From the NCBI GenBank assembly GCA_011009095.1, contig VTPC01090413.1, forward strand, positions 262,260-326,259: 64,000 nt of DNA. The letters are read 5' to 3'. Positions within the stretch are counted from its first letter, which is position 1; each line of letters starts with the position of its first letter. The notes under the pieces were generated by a model. The model saw only the letters and a list, made by a program, of their open reading frames with translations, ran no database searches and was not told the DNA's origin. Below, piece by piece: positions 1 through 13,849 of this stretch. The DNA comes from Ignelater luminosus. Taxonomy: Eukaryota; Arthropoda; Insecta; Coleoptera; Elateridae. Made by a program: the position numbers and the translations under genes.

Positions 1-955
1 ATAACATTACTAAAGAAACATATTTATCTAATAAATTTAATTTTATATCATAATAAAATAATATCTACAAATGCCAGACTAAAAGTGAAGTTCATCAGGG
101 TCTTCTTTCCCCGCTAATTTTTCCAAACCCGTTCCCTCGATAGTGGTGGCTTCGCTAATTTAATTTAATCCATTCATGCGCATCACTAATTAGATGAAAT
201 TTCAATTAACCTGCTCCACTGATCTTACAATTAATGTAACCAATATCTAAATTCGCCTGTTTAGAAACACGAACTTGTTTGTCTAATCATTGTCTGTAAT
301 AATCAAAGTTATTGCTGTCAGAAAATTATTATAGTAGTAATCGTTTGCGATGGTACGTAGATTTTGTTTTCCTCCATGTTATGGACAGAGCTGAATCCAA
401 AGTACGCGTGCGTACTACATAACTGCTTTAGGGAACATTTTCAGCTTGATTCTAATTTGATACTTTTTACATTACAGCAATAAAGAAATTTACGTCTATT
501 TAAGTCTTTTAGTTAAACTTAGACCTTGGCCGTCCAGGTATCTATTTATATAAAGATTATAAACGTAATCCTGGTCTTTAATAAGAACGAATAAAGTATC
601 CTCGTGAGCACTTGAGACTCGTTGCTTGTTATTCGTAAGCTGCTCCACTGCTACTTATTTTTCTAACATTTCCCTTGTTTCTCTTAGTCTATACCAGAAA
701 ACTATAAGGACGATATTAGTACCCTTCCTAAACCCTTTTAAGAGATGTATTTTTACTTGTCGTAAACTATAGTGAAGGCTTTCCTATCTATTAAAATTTT
801 GAACGCCTTCATTACGCTTTTAGATAGAACTATACATGATGCCATGGATTAGGATTAGTCGTCAAACTGAGGTCAATGTAAATTCTTCGATTTTTCTTTG
901 AAGCTTTAAGTACTGTTACCTATTTTTTAATTTTTTATTTGAATCCAATATAAGT
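1..955. other. Gene-free outer part of left arm
   Basis: AT-rich sequence with no coding frame, RNA gene or clear repeat that I can recognise. It is mirrored at about 35,835-36,780. Confidence 0.6.
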
Positions 956-959
956 AAGA

Positions 960-3950
960 ATGGATGCTTCCGTAGACAACTTCGCCCTATCACAAGTATT
1001 CTACAGCCGGGTCTTGCTCTCCATTAAACTAGCCCAAAGAAACTACAAACACTGGATTAAAACTCTTCTTTAATCCCCTCAAGAGAGTCACGCGTTAACT
1101 CGTGTTGGGTTTCGTTATCAAGCAGTTTACTTATGGTGGGGTGTAGTTAGGCTTTCCTTTCTGTTAGCATTCCAGGCATCCTTCATTATCGTCTTGAGTG
1201 AAACTTGTGTGAACATGGATTGGATCTTGCCGTCAAGCTGTTTAGATGGTAAACCACCACTTTTTCACCTTAAGAAAATCATATAGAAAAACAGGCTATT
1301 CTTGAAGAATTGCTCTTAAATGAGCTCTATTTTTCGTTAATTGTTTCAACAGAATAATATACGGAGGCAACCTCTTAGAAGGACCCATGCAGATTTACGA
1401 ATACAAGTTTCTTCTCAAACGGGCCATTTGTGCTGCTCTCTAGTTGAGTCGTACCTTCCATTAACCTTCCAAAGCGAACTTTACACGAAAACAAGTCGGG
1501 TCTCATTGATCTTGAAGAAACTGTACAAGGAGGAAGGCCAGGTGCTATTTTTCAATCTTTTAGAAAGTTTTACGTAGAATTACTGGTCGGATGTCTTCCT
1601 CAAACAGACTATTTGTAGTGGTCTCTAATCGAGCAGATATTTGTCTATTTACTAATACAAGTCAGGTGTCTGTCATTAAATGCTCAAGGAATTTTCATTA
1701 ATTTTTTCTACAAACCTACACGTGAAGAAAGGCGAGGTGCCTTTCATCAACTCCTTAGAAAGATTTACGTAGAATTACGCCTAGGATTTTATTCGAACGT
1801 TTCACTTCCGATGGTCTCTGATTGTGATACGTCGTCCATACCCTTCTCAATAGAACTATATACAAGTCAAGTGTTTTCTATCAATGTCTCGAGGAATTTA
1901 AATATAATCGTTAATTAAGTCTTTCATTAAATTTCGCGATAAAACTGCACACGGAGATACTCAAAACAGTCACTTGCGGTAGTGTCTGATCTGGTGTCCT
2001 CCATCAACATGCTCGAGAGACTTTATATACAGTCACAGGCCGGTTCCTTAATTATTTTCGATAGTACTGTACATGGAAAATGGCCAGGTGCCTTTCATCA
2101 ACTCTTTAGAAAGATCTATATAGAATCACCCTTAAAAGGATTTCTTACGATAGTCTATGGCCGGGCCGCGTTCTCCATTACATTTTCGAAAGAGCCATAT
2201 ACAAGTCAAGTATTATGTTCGAGGAATTTAACCATCATCAGAAATTAGGTTTTTTATTAACCTTCTCGACAAAACTGCACACAGAAAAATTCAAACTAGT
2301 CACTTGTGGTGGTGTCTGATTGGTTAGCGTTTTTCGTTAATTTTCTCGAGAGATCTGTGCGGAGACAAATCTGGTTTCCTTCCTCAATATACTCAGAAAA
2401 CTTATGTAGAATCACGGGTTGGGCCCATCATTAATATTCTTGACAGAACTGTACAAGGATAAACGCCAGATGCCTTTCATCAACCTTTTAGAAAGATCTA
2501 TACAGAAGCACCCTTTAAAGGGTTACCTACGGTGGTCTATAGTGCTCTAACGTACTCGAGAAATTTATCCATCATCAGAAATTAGATTTTGTATTAATCT
2601 TCTCCACAGAACTGCACACGGAAAAATCGAAACGAGGCACTTGCGGTAATGTCTGATTGGCTCCTATCCTTCGTTAAGATTCTCGAGAGATCTATACGGA
2701 GACAAATCTGATGTTCTCCCTTAATATACTCAAGAGATTTATGTAAAATCACTTTTCGGACCCTTTATTAATCTTGTCAACAAACCGGTACAAGAAGAAA
2801 AGCCAAGTGCCTTTCCTCAACCTATTAGAAGGACTTACGTAGAGTCAGTAGTCGGACTGTTTTCACAAACGTTTCATTTGTGATTGTCTCGACTTGGACT
2901 GTGCCCTTCTAACCTTCTTGGGAAGACGGTACACGAAAACAAGCCAGGTGTCTTCTATTAAAATGCTCGAAAAACTTACCTATGCAAAATCAAGTATCAG
3001 GCCGTTTATTGATTTCTTTGGCGGAACTGCATACGATTGTGTGCTCTTCACGAACTCTTCTCAAATGAATCGTTTACATTGGTTTCCAGTCTGGTTGTGT
3101 TTTTCAATATCCTTCTCAAGAGAATTACTGATAGAGACAGGACAAGTGCTTTCCATTAAATTCTAGAGCTTCAAACGAACAACCTACGATGGATTTTGTA
3201 CTATTAGTGTTTTGTGAAAAACTATACACAGATACAGATCAGGTGTTTTCTATTATCCTTCTTGATGAAGGTATGTAGTAAAACAGATCTAGTGCTTACT
3301 ATCTCTGGCGTCTCAAGGGAGTTATACGAGGATACCAGTCTGGTGCTCTTTTTCTAACATACTAGTCACAATATTGAATCAGGATAAAAGAAACATTTTA
3401 TTATACTTCTCAGCAATATTAATTCAAAACTCCAAGTTGCCGTCCTTCTTTAACATTCTCAAGGTTACAAGGTTACACGATGGCAGATCGGATGCCTCTA
3501 ATAAAATCGCCTCGAAGAATCTGTGCATAAATATTAGTGGATTTCGCTTTTGGTGGTTTTCGATCCGGTCTTTATTTTAAGAGAATTATTACACAACAAT
3601 AGATTGTATAATATGCTCCATTAATCGTCTTTACTTTCAAATGAGTCATCTTAGGTAATGGGATACTGCTTTTCATTAACCTTCTTCGGACAGTATGAAA
3701 ACGGGCCAGGCTTTGCCTTAAAACAAGTCACCTTTGGTGATTCTGGTCAGATCTCTCTCTTTCTCTTCATTAATATTTCTGGATGTGATCCACTGATACT
3801 AATGGAGGTTACGTCTTCCCTTTGAGAAATGAAAAATTCCATTTTACAAAATTCACAAAACAAAAAACCTATGTAAGTCGAATTAAAGCCTGGATGGTTT
3901 CTATTTTTAAGAGAAAAGTCATTATTGATCTCAAGCACTTTAAAATTTTG
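960..3950 (+). repeat. Degenerate satellite-like array, left arm
   Basis: Short phrases recur in diverged form through this stretch. They include cattaaccttctcgagagaa, acgaaaacaagccaggtg and ctttagaaagatctatatag. A higher-order spacing is visible from the phrase gcctttcatcaac and its variants at about 1,739, 2,090, 2,472 and 2,809 (351, 382 and 337 bp apart), with shorter sub-units inside. Small ORFs in this stretch (for example 1,341-1,577, 1,982-2,248 and 2,894-3,166) are by-products of the repeat and do not resemble known proteins. The array is mirrored at 32,850-35,830. Confidence 0.7.
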
Positions 3951-4149
3951 CTGGAAGGTACACTTTTCGCAGTCAACGTTGAAATATCTCAGCCTTAATG
4001 CTGTACTGACTTTAATAAGAAAAAGTATTAAATTTAAATAATTCAGATTAATAGTTATTGTAAAAAATTATGAATTTAAATCATAGTGTGATCTCCTTTT
4101 AAGTGTGGATTTTAAGTAAGGATCTTGAAGGTGAGTCTACGAGCGGTTC

Positions 4150-5345
4150 TGAATACTAGGCTGGCAGACTGTCAGTGCGGTTTGAGAGAGAGGAAAAGTA
4201 CCCAGTACCTTATTTTCATGGTTTGACAAATAGGAGAGAAAGTCGTGGAAAACGATGGGAAGGTACATCTGGCGTTTATTGATTTAGAGACAGCGTCTGA
4301 TCGAGTGCCAAGGGATGCAATCTAGCAACTGTTGCGGGAATCCCGAAAAATAATGTAGCAGCAACTAGGATCCTGTACAGGTACTGCAAGAATTATGTAA
4401 GGACAGCCAATGAAAAGTCTAACTCATTTACAACAAGTCAGGGTTTAAGGCAAGGCTGCTTATTTAGCCTCTTGCTGTTTATAGTGCTAATGGACAAGGT
4501 CATCAAAATTTGCCGAGAACGGGTTAAGAAGTTTCAGCTGGGGCACTACAGATTGCAACCAGTATTCATAATAGAGCTCGCCTTTGCCGATGATGTAACC
4601 GTACTAAGAACTTACAGTCCAATCTAAATATGTGGAAAAAGGAGCTGAAGGGAGCCAACATGAGGATTAGCATAATAAAGACGAAGACAATGATGATCGC
4701 CAGTGGAACGACACATTCTTCTAGGGGGCCATAATTTCGAACTTAAACACCTCGGAAGCTTCGTAAGCCAGAATGGCAAAATGGACGTTGAACTAAAGAG
4801 TAGAATCACGACAGCTGGTCGTTTATTTAATGCCATCATGTTCGGTTTTTTGAATAGTCGTACGATATCAAAGAAGCTCAAGTTATCGGTGTAGAACTTT
4901 ATATGCCTCTCAGCACTACTCTATGGCCATGAAAGTTGGGTGATGACCCAAGGCGCCCAAAGCAAAATACAAGCACTGGAAATGGGGTTTCTACGCAAAA
5001 TCAAAAGGAAAGCTGTGATGGACCGCATTAGAAACCAAACGATCCGCAATTACTTAATAGGAGAGCCAGTCGAGAATAAAATAGAGCGAGGCCAGCTCAG
5101 ATGTTTCGGTAATGATGAGCGGATAATGGAAATCAGGGATGTTAAGCAGCTGTATTGGCAGGAATGCAAGACAACAAAAGAAAGGCCCAGAAGAAAGTGG
5201 ATGGAGGATGTGGGTGACGACCTGAGGTCGAGGAACGCTACTCTAGAGGAAAGACGTTGTTTGGCTAGGGTGGTCTGGAGACGTCTCTGCGCTGCCCCGA
5301 CACGTAGCATTATTGGCTTGACTGTCAACGATATAGCTGATGAGA
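4150..5345 (+). pseudogene. Non-LTR retrotransposon reverse transcriptase relic, left arm
   Basis: The relic covers the palm, thumb and C-terminal part of a LINE reverse transcriptase that copies RNA into DNA at the target site. In order: a fragment like QCGLREEEKYPVPYF, the motif GLRQGCLFSLLLF from 4,442, and the catalytic box FADD at 4,583-4,594. After a stop and frame change comes a thumb-like piece (HLGSFVSQNGKMDVELKSRI) and the C-terminal pieces KAVMDRIRNQTIRNYL and RGQLRCFGNDERI. Several stops and frameshifts separate these pieces, so it is dead. Compared with the right-arm copy it lacks four codons just before HLGSF but keeps an extra 108 bp at 5,257-5,364. The sequence type resembles RTE/CR1-like insect LINEs; I did not assign a clade. 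No endonuclease domain is seen upstream. Confidence 0.85.
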
Positions 5346-5404
5346 AACCTTTTAATAATCTATGTTTAATCTTGAAGACCTTGAGTGTTTTACTCTATCT
5401 CTAG

Positions 5405-8400
5405 CAACATAAAAACTGTCTTTACTGACTTGGTTTAATAAACAACACATTTTAAATCTGTTGCTTACCGTTTTCAAGAATGTTAGTAGGAAATCCAAAA
5501 GTATTTAACTTGTTAAATTGTTCTAAGGACAAACTGGTAAAGCAACCTTCTCAGGTGCAGATTTCAAGGGCAGACGATCGAGTTTTTACCATGCAGCTGC
5601 AAATTTTAATTTTTTGATTAATTGTGCAACTCAGAAGACAGATATTTCAACATAAAAAACGTCAGCTTGACAAGACTGATTTCCTAGACTAGTCAAAGTT
5701 TTCAATTTGATCACATTATCACTTTGAGGTTGATTTATTCTTTTTCGCCTTGAAATCGTAAAAGTGATACGTGATTAGTAAATGGACATTAAAGAATGTC
5801 TCTTGGTTACCGTTTTATTCTTTAAATTCAAATAAAAATCTTCCTTAGCGTAAGTTAAATTGCTCAATTTCAAAATAAACGATGGTACCAATTTTACTTG
5901 CTTCTCCCATCATAGCTGAAGCGTATACTAACGTCAGATTAATGTTATTTGAGTTGCGAAGCAGCAGTGACCAATATGAAAAAGGGATAATTTATAAGTA
6001 TGATATGGATATGGATATGATATGATGAAGGGACCTGATCGTTTTAAGAGGAAACGCTAAGGAAGCGACAAATTCGCAAGGTTATCGGAGCCGGTCTCTA
6101 GTCTGCTGTCGGCTTTACCTCCTTCGCCGACCACAAAAGTAACAACCACAACCTGCCATTGGCTTTGCAGACGCTTTGCGATGATGAGATCTGGCTTTTT
6201 AATAGTATGATAACTAAACCATCAGTTATATTGAGCAACCTAATTAAAAACCTTCTACTCTATGTAATAGTACAGCAAATGAAAAATCTAATTTCTTGTA
6301 CTTGATTCTCTCCAGATGATATATTAACCTACTGACATAGAATCGACATTTTGTTGTCTTAAGAGTACAGTTCGATAACTATAGACACGATGTAATTCTT
6401 TGTAAAACTTAAAGGAGAAATATTTGCAACAATGTGAAAACATAAGAAAGTTGAGTTGTTTACGTAAACTCTATTTGAGATGATGGGTTACAAAAATTAA
6501 ATAAAAATTTGTAGGTCTTGTAGATAATAACTTTTAAGGACTGATAATCTTCGTATCTATTTTTGAAACGCTTGTTCGATATAAACTTCTTTTATTGGAT
6601 AATATTGTCGGTAAACTAAGACGATTTATTTTCAATTTAATAGAAGGTTTCAACTTAAACCTTTTCATTGAAAATGAAATTTATTAAATAAGAAATAAGA
6701 AATATCTGTATTTCACGTAATCACTGTTTTGTTATCATGTTATATGTCCAAATGTATTTTATTATTTTATTTGATATTTGAGAATAATAAATTGTTTTTT
6801 CCCACGTATAAACCTACTGTGTGGGTATATCTAAATAAAATTTAGCTTTTATTTGAAATGTTTTTTATGTCACATCAAATGTGATTTAAAAGTCACATTT
6901 CTCTTGTAAACATGCATTATATCTTAGACAAACAAAAAGAACAATATACAATACATTAATTTGCTGTTATAGAAATTTTTGTTTGTTGTCATTTATTTTA
7001 GATTTTCTTTTTATTAGACGCCCAAAAACCCTTGGCGTTTTCAGTAGTATCAATCTTTATTGCATCTTATGTCATGCCAACGAAAAAAACTTCTCTAAAA
7101 TATTTAAGGGGAGAAAGGAGGGATCCTATGCTTTCAACGTGTCTTGTATTTTTTGCATCCTACTGTTAGGACTGATCTGATTTTTATAAATCCTGATGTC
7201 TAAGATTGCTTTAGTTTTCACATCCAACTCTTCTTTTAAATCTTCAAGATAAAAAAAGTTAAAGCCCTGATACAAAATATGCCTTTGATTCCTGATTAGC
7301 TTTTTGTCTTACTATTTACTCTGAGTTTTGCTTTAAGAATCACGTGGTTTGGTTCTAATCCAGTTTTACTTTGTATCTACTATTATGTAACCAATTCGAT
7401 TGACTGCTTGTGTTGTTCATTTTTTTCCTTATACAAATTTTATGTGGAAATGATATGTTTATTGGAAGTAAACTTCATTGGCGTTCCTATCTGATGGAAG
7501 CATTGAAGTTTTTTATTCTGAACTTCAAGTCTTTGCCGGAAGCTTTAACAATAGTCTAAATATCTATGAAAATTCTTCTTTTTTTTAATAAAACTATTCA
7601 GAATCTGTCCCAGATTAGAATTTTTTTCTACTTTCACTCTTCTTTATGTGTCTTGATCACTAAAAGTCACCATAATTATGTTGATTCAGAATGACCTACT
7701 TCACTGAACTAATCTTTGCGTGTCAATTCCTAATCAAAATCGTATTGTCTTTGCTGTCTACTTCAAATTGAAGAGTTCATTTCAGGTGATGTTTCAATTA
7801 AATCATATGTTCCATTATATAGTAATCTTTGATTTGAAATTCTTTTAGAAATCTAGAAGCAAAAATAACAAATAAAAAAGTTGGGAGCTAAATTATTTCA
7901 TTGAAAACAAAAACAGCAAGAGAAAATCTTCTTCAATCATTCGTTAATTTTTCTTAGAAAATTCAAATGACGCAAATGTTCGCAAATGTTTCCGAAATGT
8001 TTGTCAATTTTCTCGATTTTTAATGCTTTAAACGACAAAGTCTTTTACAAGATCGAAATAATTAAAATTGCCTCTTCGTATAAAAGAAACATCAGATAAA
8101 TGTTTTTCCCCTCTTTCAATATTCATTCAAATAATTAATTCCAAAAAACGCGTTTTTACCTCTCGCTGTGTCTTTCTCTTGCTTTATCCCCAGATAACAA
8201 AGAAAATTTTAAGTCCCTTTGGATTAATAAATAAGCTGTGAAAAAGAAGAAAGCAAAATAACCTAAAAATTTATGGCTTTCCTGATTAGTTGAGATGCCT
8301 GCATTTAGGAGGGAAAAAGTTTTCAATACCTCAAGCATCGCGAAAATAATAAAAATTTAATACTTGGAAATAAAGATATAAGAGCGGTTCAATTTTTTTT

Positions 8401-9285
8401 TCTTTTCTCGTGTAATTGGTTAGGCGTGTTAGTATATGGGTATTCGGAATATCATCAAATTTATAGACGTATTTGAATAATTTCCCCACAGTTTGCTTGA
8501 TGCGTTTTTTACGGACGGTTTAATTTACACTAAAAACCCCTTTTTTGTTACTTGTTCTCGTGAATTTAAATTGTTCATTTTGGGGCTTTTATTGCCATAC
8601 CTTTCCATGTAACATTTATTTGTATTTTAAGATCTAATATAGAGAGAATTGGTTTTAACAAAAGGCCCCACTTAGTATATGAGGATGGATTTGAATGTAA
8701 AATGTACAATTCTGAGTTTTGCAAATAAAATTTCATCTATAGAAGTTGATTAGATTGAATATGAATAAAATTTTGTTAGTTCGACGACAACATTCGTTTA
8801 TTGATGCCTTCATTATTTTTCTTTCTGAATTAGCATTTTTTTGTGAATTCCTTTGATTGGGCTTATCAAGAAAGTAGAATTTATTAGGTGTAAAATGATT
8901 TCCTCAAATTTACCACTTACTTATTCTCCACTCTAATTAATTATGTGATTATGTAATTTCTTATTATGCTATATAGAATAGACTTGAAAGATATAGAAAT
9001 CTAGAATTCTTCTAAACACCCTTGTTGGGCAATCCTCATTAGTTTAAACTGAAAGATCAATGTGTTATTTTTCAAGGTAAATAAAAGTCCGTATCTGCTT
9101 CAGAGTAGCTTCCTTCTGAAAACTACAAAATTATTCAGCTATAGGTCATCTGATCGAACGACATCTTCTTGGTATTTTCAAGGTCACAAAATTTACTAAC
9201 ACATTTTTTAATTTGCTCATTCTAATTTATTTAAGTTTGAGAAGGCCTATATAAATGGTAAATACAGCACGCTAAGCTACTAGTC
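5405..9285. other. Gene-free AT-rich stretch, left arm
   Basis: No family is recognised in about 3.9 kb. Small ORFs at 6,983-7,180 and 8,156-8,338 are also present in the mirror copy, but that follows from the duplication and is not evidence of function. A short TATGGATATGGATATGATATG simple repeat sits near 6,000 and a slightly GC-richer patch at about 6,025-6,175. Neither could be identified. Confidence 0.5.
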
Positions 9286-9291
9286 CAGTCA

Positions 9292-11363
9292 TTAGGTGCT
9301 CAAAAAGGGCAAATAAAGGAAACTTTTGGTGGAGTTTTGATTTTTGGTACTATAGGGTATTTGGGGTCGCCGAACACGACTCAGAGGTTTGCCAACATGA
9401 ATTTTCTTAGGAAATAGGTTTTTTCCCAAGTCCATGTAAGAACACGGACTTGTTTCGGTTTTTTTAAAAATAACTTTGAAACTATGCATTCTACGTGGAA
9501 GTCAACCCTATATAAAACTAAAGAGGATAAAATTTGAAGTTCCATGTTTTACACCAGAATTTAGGTGATTGTCGAATTCTAAAGAAGCCCTAAATGGTAA
9601 ATGTTTCATATTCTTCATTGTTTCAAGTTGAGCATAGCTTGCATTATAGTTGAGGGCATTTAGCGTAAGCAATGGCCTGACGCATGAAAATATGGCAGCA
9701 TTTTCCAAACAGTTTCAGTGTGTTGGTCCCAGTTGCCTATTCCCTCAGATAAGATGAATATTTCCACAAGATTTGCCATTTGTATGTACTGCACCCAAAG
9801 CTGGGATGTGATGCTCCACTTTCTCTTTGATTTCGCGACATTCATTGAGGGCAAAGGCATAAATCACTGATTTGTCAACATTGTACAAAATTATGACTAA
9901 TTCTGCTTCCGTTTCTGAGATGGGGCCAGTCATTTCCATGACAATATTCATAAACACTGCATGAGCTAATTGATGAGCTCACGCAGCTCTGTAGTATGCA
10001 TGCCCTGACATAAGTTTTTCTATTGAGTTCATGGCAAATACGGTATTGAATAACTCCTTGAGGCCACTGTCCTTCATTACGTAACCAATGGATTCTAAAA
10101 GAACATTAGTAAACAAAACGCGCCCAACCTGGGAGCAATTAGAAATGATGTATTGTGCCTTCAAGTACAGGGGTTGATCAAAGGTCACCATACATTTCTT
10201 CTAGCCTTTTCTTTACATTTCTCTGCAGACTCTAATAATGCAGTGATTATTGTGCCGTAGTCGGTGGGAAAAGCACTTAAGAAGAAAAGATAAGCGGTAA
10301 ATGTTTATTCAAACGGGAGGTCTGCTGTCACTTGATCCATGAACACATTCCAGCCTGGTATTGTAATGAAGTCTTTATACTTACTGTATAACCAAAGAAT
10401 CTCAGCTGTACAAGAAGAAACGTCTTCGGAGATTGGGAATTTATCATTAAGGTTTTGAATCTTAATTGCTTTGAGTATCAGAGTCACTGCCCCAAAACTT
10501 CCGACAACCGCAGAAGATGATATTTCTGTCAATCTGGAATTTTTTTCATCTGCAGTTGCCGGAGCTACAGCGTACATCCCATCCATCACATGAAAAGTAT
10601 TATAACCATCAACTGTTTGTTGAAATTTGCGTTGTCGTAAACGATCTGACAAAATTCTTCTTGATTTATCTTGATCTCTGGTTTTATGGCTGATAAAATT
10701 TCAAAACGTACAGCTTCTTGGTACAAACTACAAAACCCCATTGAATTCAATATTTCCAACAACAAAAATGATTTGGGCCTCCCAGCAGTGATGACCCTGT
10801 GAGAAAGAACGTTGCATTTATTCTTCCCATTTTCTCTTTAAAATCAGAATTTTCAAAAAACACTTGAGAGTTTCAGGAATTACAGCTTCACTTTCTTCCA
10901 GAAAATGGTCTGGTGAAGAATACACTTGGATCTCATATACTTGTGATCTGATATCTCCGCAAATAATTTTCGCTGACGCTTCAACCAATCGAAGCCTCTT
11001 TTTTTGTTCAGATTTGCATGTTTACTGATTGCGTCAGTCAATATTTTGTCTCCTACATTCTTGAAACGCGCAATAGGTTTTTTTTCTGATTACTTGTCAG
11101 CAGTATATTGTGTCCATGCTTCTCAATGAGGCGAGGCTTGACCGTTTTGATGTCAGGTTGATAACTTTCTGTAATCTGCTTCAGCAGCTCTTCCATGGCG
11201 TATTGGCACTTGTTATTGCTGTTTTCAAGGTAATCGTAGATACATTGCATTGCTCTATTGATATCCTTAGCAAATGAACCACATTTCTTTCGTTCTTGGA
11301 TTTTTGGCCGTCTATAACGACCTTGAAATACTTGCCGTGGTACTGATCATCTGTTGCGATCAA
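9292..11363 (-). pseudogene. Relic of an orphan repetitive protein family, left arm
   Basis: Minus-strand pieces in order are 11,363-11,053, 10,652-10,305, 10,191-9,979, 9,957-9,660 and perhaps 9,708-9,292. Recognisable phrases are DQYHGKYFK near the N-terminus, VDGYNTFHVMDGMYAV, WNVFMDQVTADLPFE, VTFDQPLYLKAQYI, GLKELFNTVF, MSGHAYYRAA and GNWDQHTETVWKMLPYFHAS. These match from memory a large uncharacterised protein family that is repeated many times in arthropod, cnidarian and mollusc genomes and looks like mobile-element cargo. Its function is unknown. Frameshifts divide the pieces. A 31-bp deletion at about 9,808 relative to the right arm breaks the best-kept piece. The last two pieces (9,708-9,292) are less certain members. 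Confidence 0.7.
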
Positions 11364-12942
11364 TTATTGCGCTGAATTATAGCCTGTCTATAATCATCAT
11401 TTGATTTTGGAAAATGGGGTATCTCTAGTAGCAAGTTAATTTTGAATAGCAGTCCAAAGTAACCCAAAATACAAATACTTTGCACATCTTTGTCTTTTTA
11501 CCCATTGTCCTGATTTAGGAAAAAAAAGTGATTTTGGACAAAAAACCAAAACTTGTTTGGTTTTAATCAAAAGTTTAATTTAAGATGGTAATCATGATTT
11601 GATTAACCTCCCGTGAAGACTATCTAGAAAGAATCAAATCTTATTTGTCTCATTTAATAAAAGTGAGTTTGGTGTACACACACCTTCACGTAAAAGTATG
11701 TGCTCATCCTATGCTTGTAAAACCCCAATTACACCGCATTTGAATTTTATCTGTTAATCTTACCATTTTATTGCATTTATGTAGCTTCGTTTGGACAATT
11801 CTATATATGATCTTTTTGGAAACTACCATTAACACTGCAGTCCTGAGTTGTAGAACATGAAAACGTTTTCGTTATTTATAGTGACGATTTTATTGCTGAC
11901 AATTAGACACGTGTGCAAAATTCTGACTGTTTTACTCATCTCTTCGTAGTTACATAAAAGACAGAACTTTAAATTATCAAAATACCTATCATGTTTATAT
12001 CATTAGAACCGTGACAAGAGCTATCCAAAACAATTTTCAGGTGCATTTCCGCCTATTCGAAAAGATGAGGTTAATGATGGTTACTCGAAACTGAAACGTT
12101 GTACAGAAATCTTTTTAGCCTATTTTAATAAAGGACGAAAAGTGGCAATGGAAAAGTGGTTTTAGTTTTTCGATATCTCTTTAAATAAATAAAAGAAAAT
12201 ATAAAAATGAAAATCGAGAAATCAACTTTTTTTTAAATATCTCAGAAACTGTCTAAAATATCTAAATTTTGCAAAGTCAACAAAAAGATGCTATAAATAG
12301 CCAACTTTCATCCCATTTAACCGATTCTGTATCTCTTACCGTTTCCAAGATCCCCATGCTGTGCAATTTTATCTTGGACACACGATATAGTAATTAAAGA
12401 GTGCCTGCTCAGTAGCTCAAGTATAGTGGAAATGGGGGTGTTTCAAGAGCGTTGACTGAGTTCAAAAGCTACATTAGTAAAATATAATTGGATTAAAATC
12501 TGAGGTATTAACTACGGAGATTTGTTTAGGCAACGTTGGTCTTGTAATAAACTTCCATATCTTTATCGATACTGAGATAATATAATGAATAGATTTTCGT
12601 TTTTATCTGTCTCAACTAAACAAGCTTTAGTTCACTCGACTTTCTTGAACAAGGTAAAAAGTTTATATCAAATATATCTTGTACACACTGTTCAGAGAGA
12701 TGCCCCTTTTCATATTTTGTAACACACAAAATCTGCGATAGAAGAGAGATCAAACTACGAAAATAAGTCCACTCATGAAAAAGATTAATGGCGCCAAAAA
12801 CACGTGTGGTATGATTTGGACGACAGCTCGACTCTAGAAAGAATCCTGAGGGTTTAAAAAGGACTCCAATGGAAAGTATTTAAGTTCAAGATAACTGTCA
12901 CTTAGGTTTTACACAACGAAACTTGTTTAATTGCACCGAAAC
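11364..12942. other. Gene-free AT-rich stretch, left arm
   Basis: No coding or RNA feature recognised. The stretch is mirrored at about 24,045-25,620 with high similarity. Confidence 0.5.
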
Positions 12943-13849
12943 TATTGGTCGGTCACTAAGTTCTGTTTTTATTTATTTTTAAAAAATTATTCAAAATGAT
13001 CTCGTTTTGCAATACAGGCTCTTAATCTGTGAGGTCAGTCGTCGATAGCAGCACGCACCATTTCCATGTCTATCTCCGCCACTGCCTTCTTAATAGCTGC
13101 TTTTAGTAAGTCCAGATTTCTGTGGCGTGTAGCGCAAACTTTTCCCTTCAAAACTTACCAGATTTTATAATCCAGAGAATTAAGATCTTGACTAGAATAT
13201 GGCCAATTTTGATGCCTTATAAAGTCAATATTATTAGCCTCTAAACACCTCTGAGTGCTTTTGGCCTTGTGCACGGGCGCAAAATCCTGCTCGAAGACCA
13301 AATCCTGGTGTCTGAATAAGCTCTGGCTTAGAGATTTTTTAATCTTTTCCAGGACCGTTTCTTGATAAACTTGGGCGCTGGTTTTCACTTGTTTCTCACA
13401 GAAATAAACTTCAGTTGGTCCAAGATAAGATACCTTTAATCAAACTATTGCTGACGATGGATGGTGGCCTCTTTGAACACGGGGAATGACTTCACTTGCT
13501 TCCTCGCTGGTGTGGGCATACACTTTATCATTTTGCCGATTACATTGTTTTTTAACGAAAAATAGAATACGGCGATGGTCGTCGTTGTTGGCGTACCGCT
13601 TTAATAAAACTCGGCATCTTCGAAGCCTTAATCTTTAAAGGCGTGCATTGAGCAAGTGACTGGATTTTCTTCTGAAAGCACGAAGCTTAAGATCTTCCTT
13701 CAGGTTCTTTTTGATTTCTGTTTCCGGAGAGGATTTCTTTTGATACGTGGACGGCCAGAACTTTTTTATCATCGACATTCCCGGGTTCAGGGTACCTTTT
13801 AATAGTACAATATGCAAATCTCTTCGTGATTTTCAAGTTTTTTAGTGAT
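12943..13849 (-). mobile_element. Truncated DD37D (maT-like) mariner transposon, left arm
   Basis: A terminal repeat TTGGTCGGTCACTAAGTT lies at 12,945-12,962 next to a TA dinucleotide, the target typical of Tc1/mariner elements. On the minus strand the transposase relic reads through a helix-turn-helix piece (FAYCTIKRYPEPGNVDD), a piece like RVQRGHHP, then FEQDFAPVHKAKSTQR and WPYSSQDLNSLDYKIW. Exactly 37 residues separate the second and third catalytic aspartates, which fits the DD37D group often called maT. The C-terminal tail (RHRNLDLLKAAIKKAV) carries an in-frame TGA. The N-terminal end and the other terminal repeat are missing: homology stops at about 13,849, where a deletion joins it to unrelated arm sequence. 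Confidence 0.88.

Noticed and set aside
5050..5328. 92-codon ORF on the minus strand
   Set aside because: It is a shadow of the LINE reading frame on the plus strand. The same applies to 4,624-4,881, 31,480-31,728, 31,965-32,249, 50,830-51,039, 51,096-51,362 and 51,595-51,777.
8156..8338. ORF kept in both arms (mirror at 28,666-28,848)
   Set aside because: Presence in both arms follows from the duplication. Composition and hydrophobic run look like AT-rich chance translation and no family is recognised. The same holds for 6,983-7,180 and 29,821-30,018.
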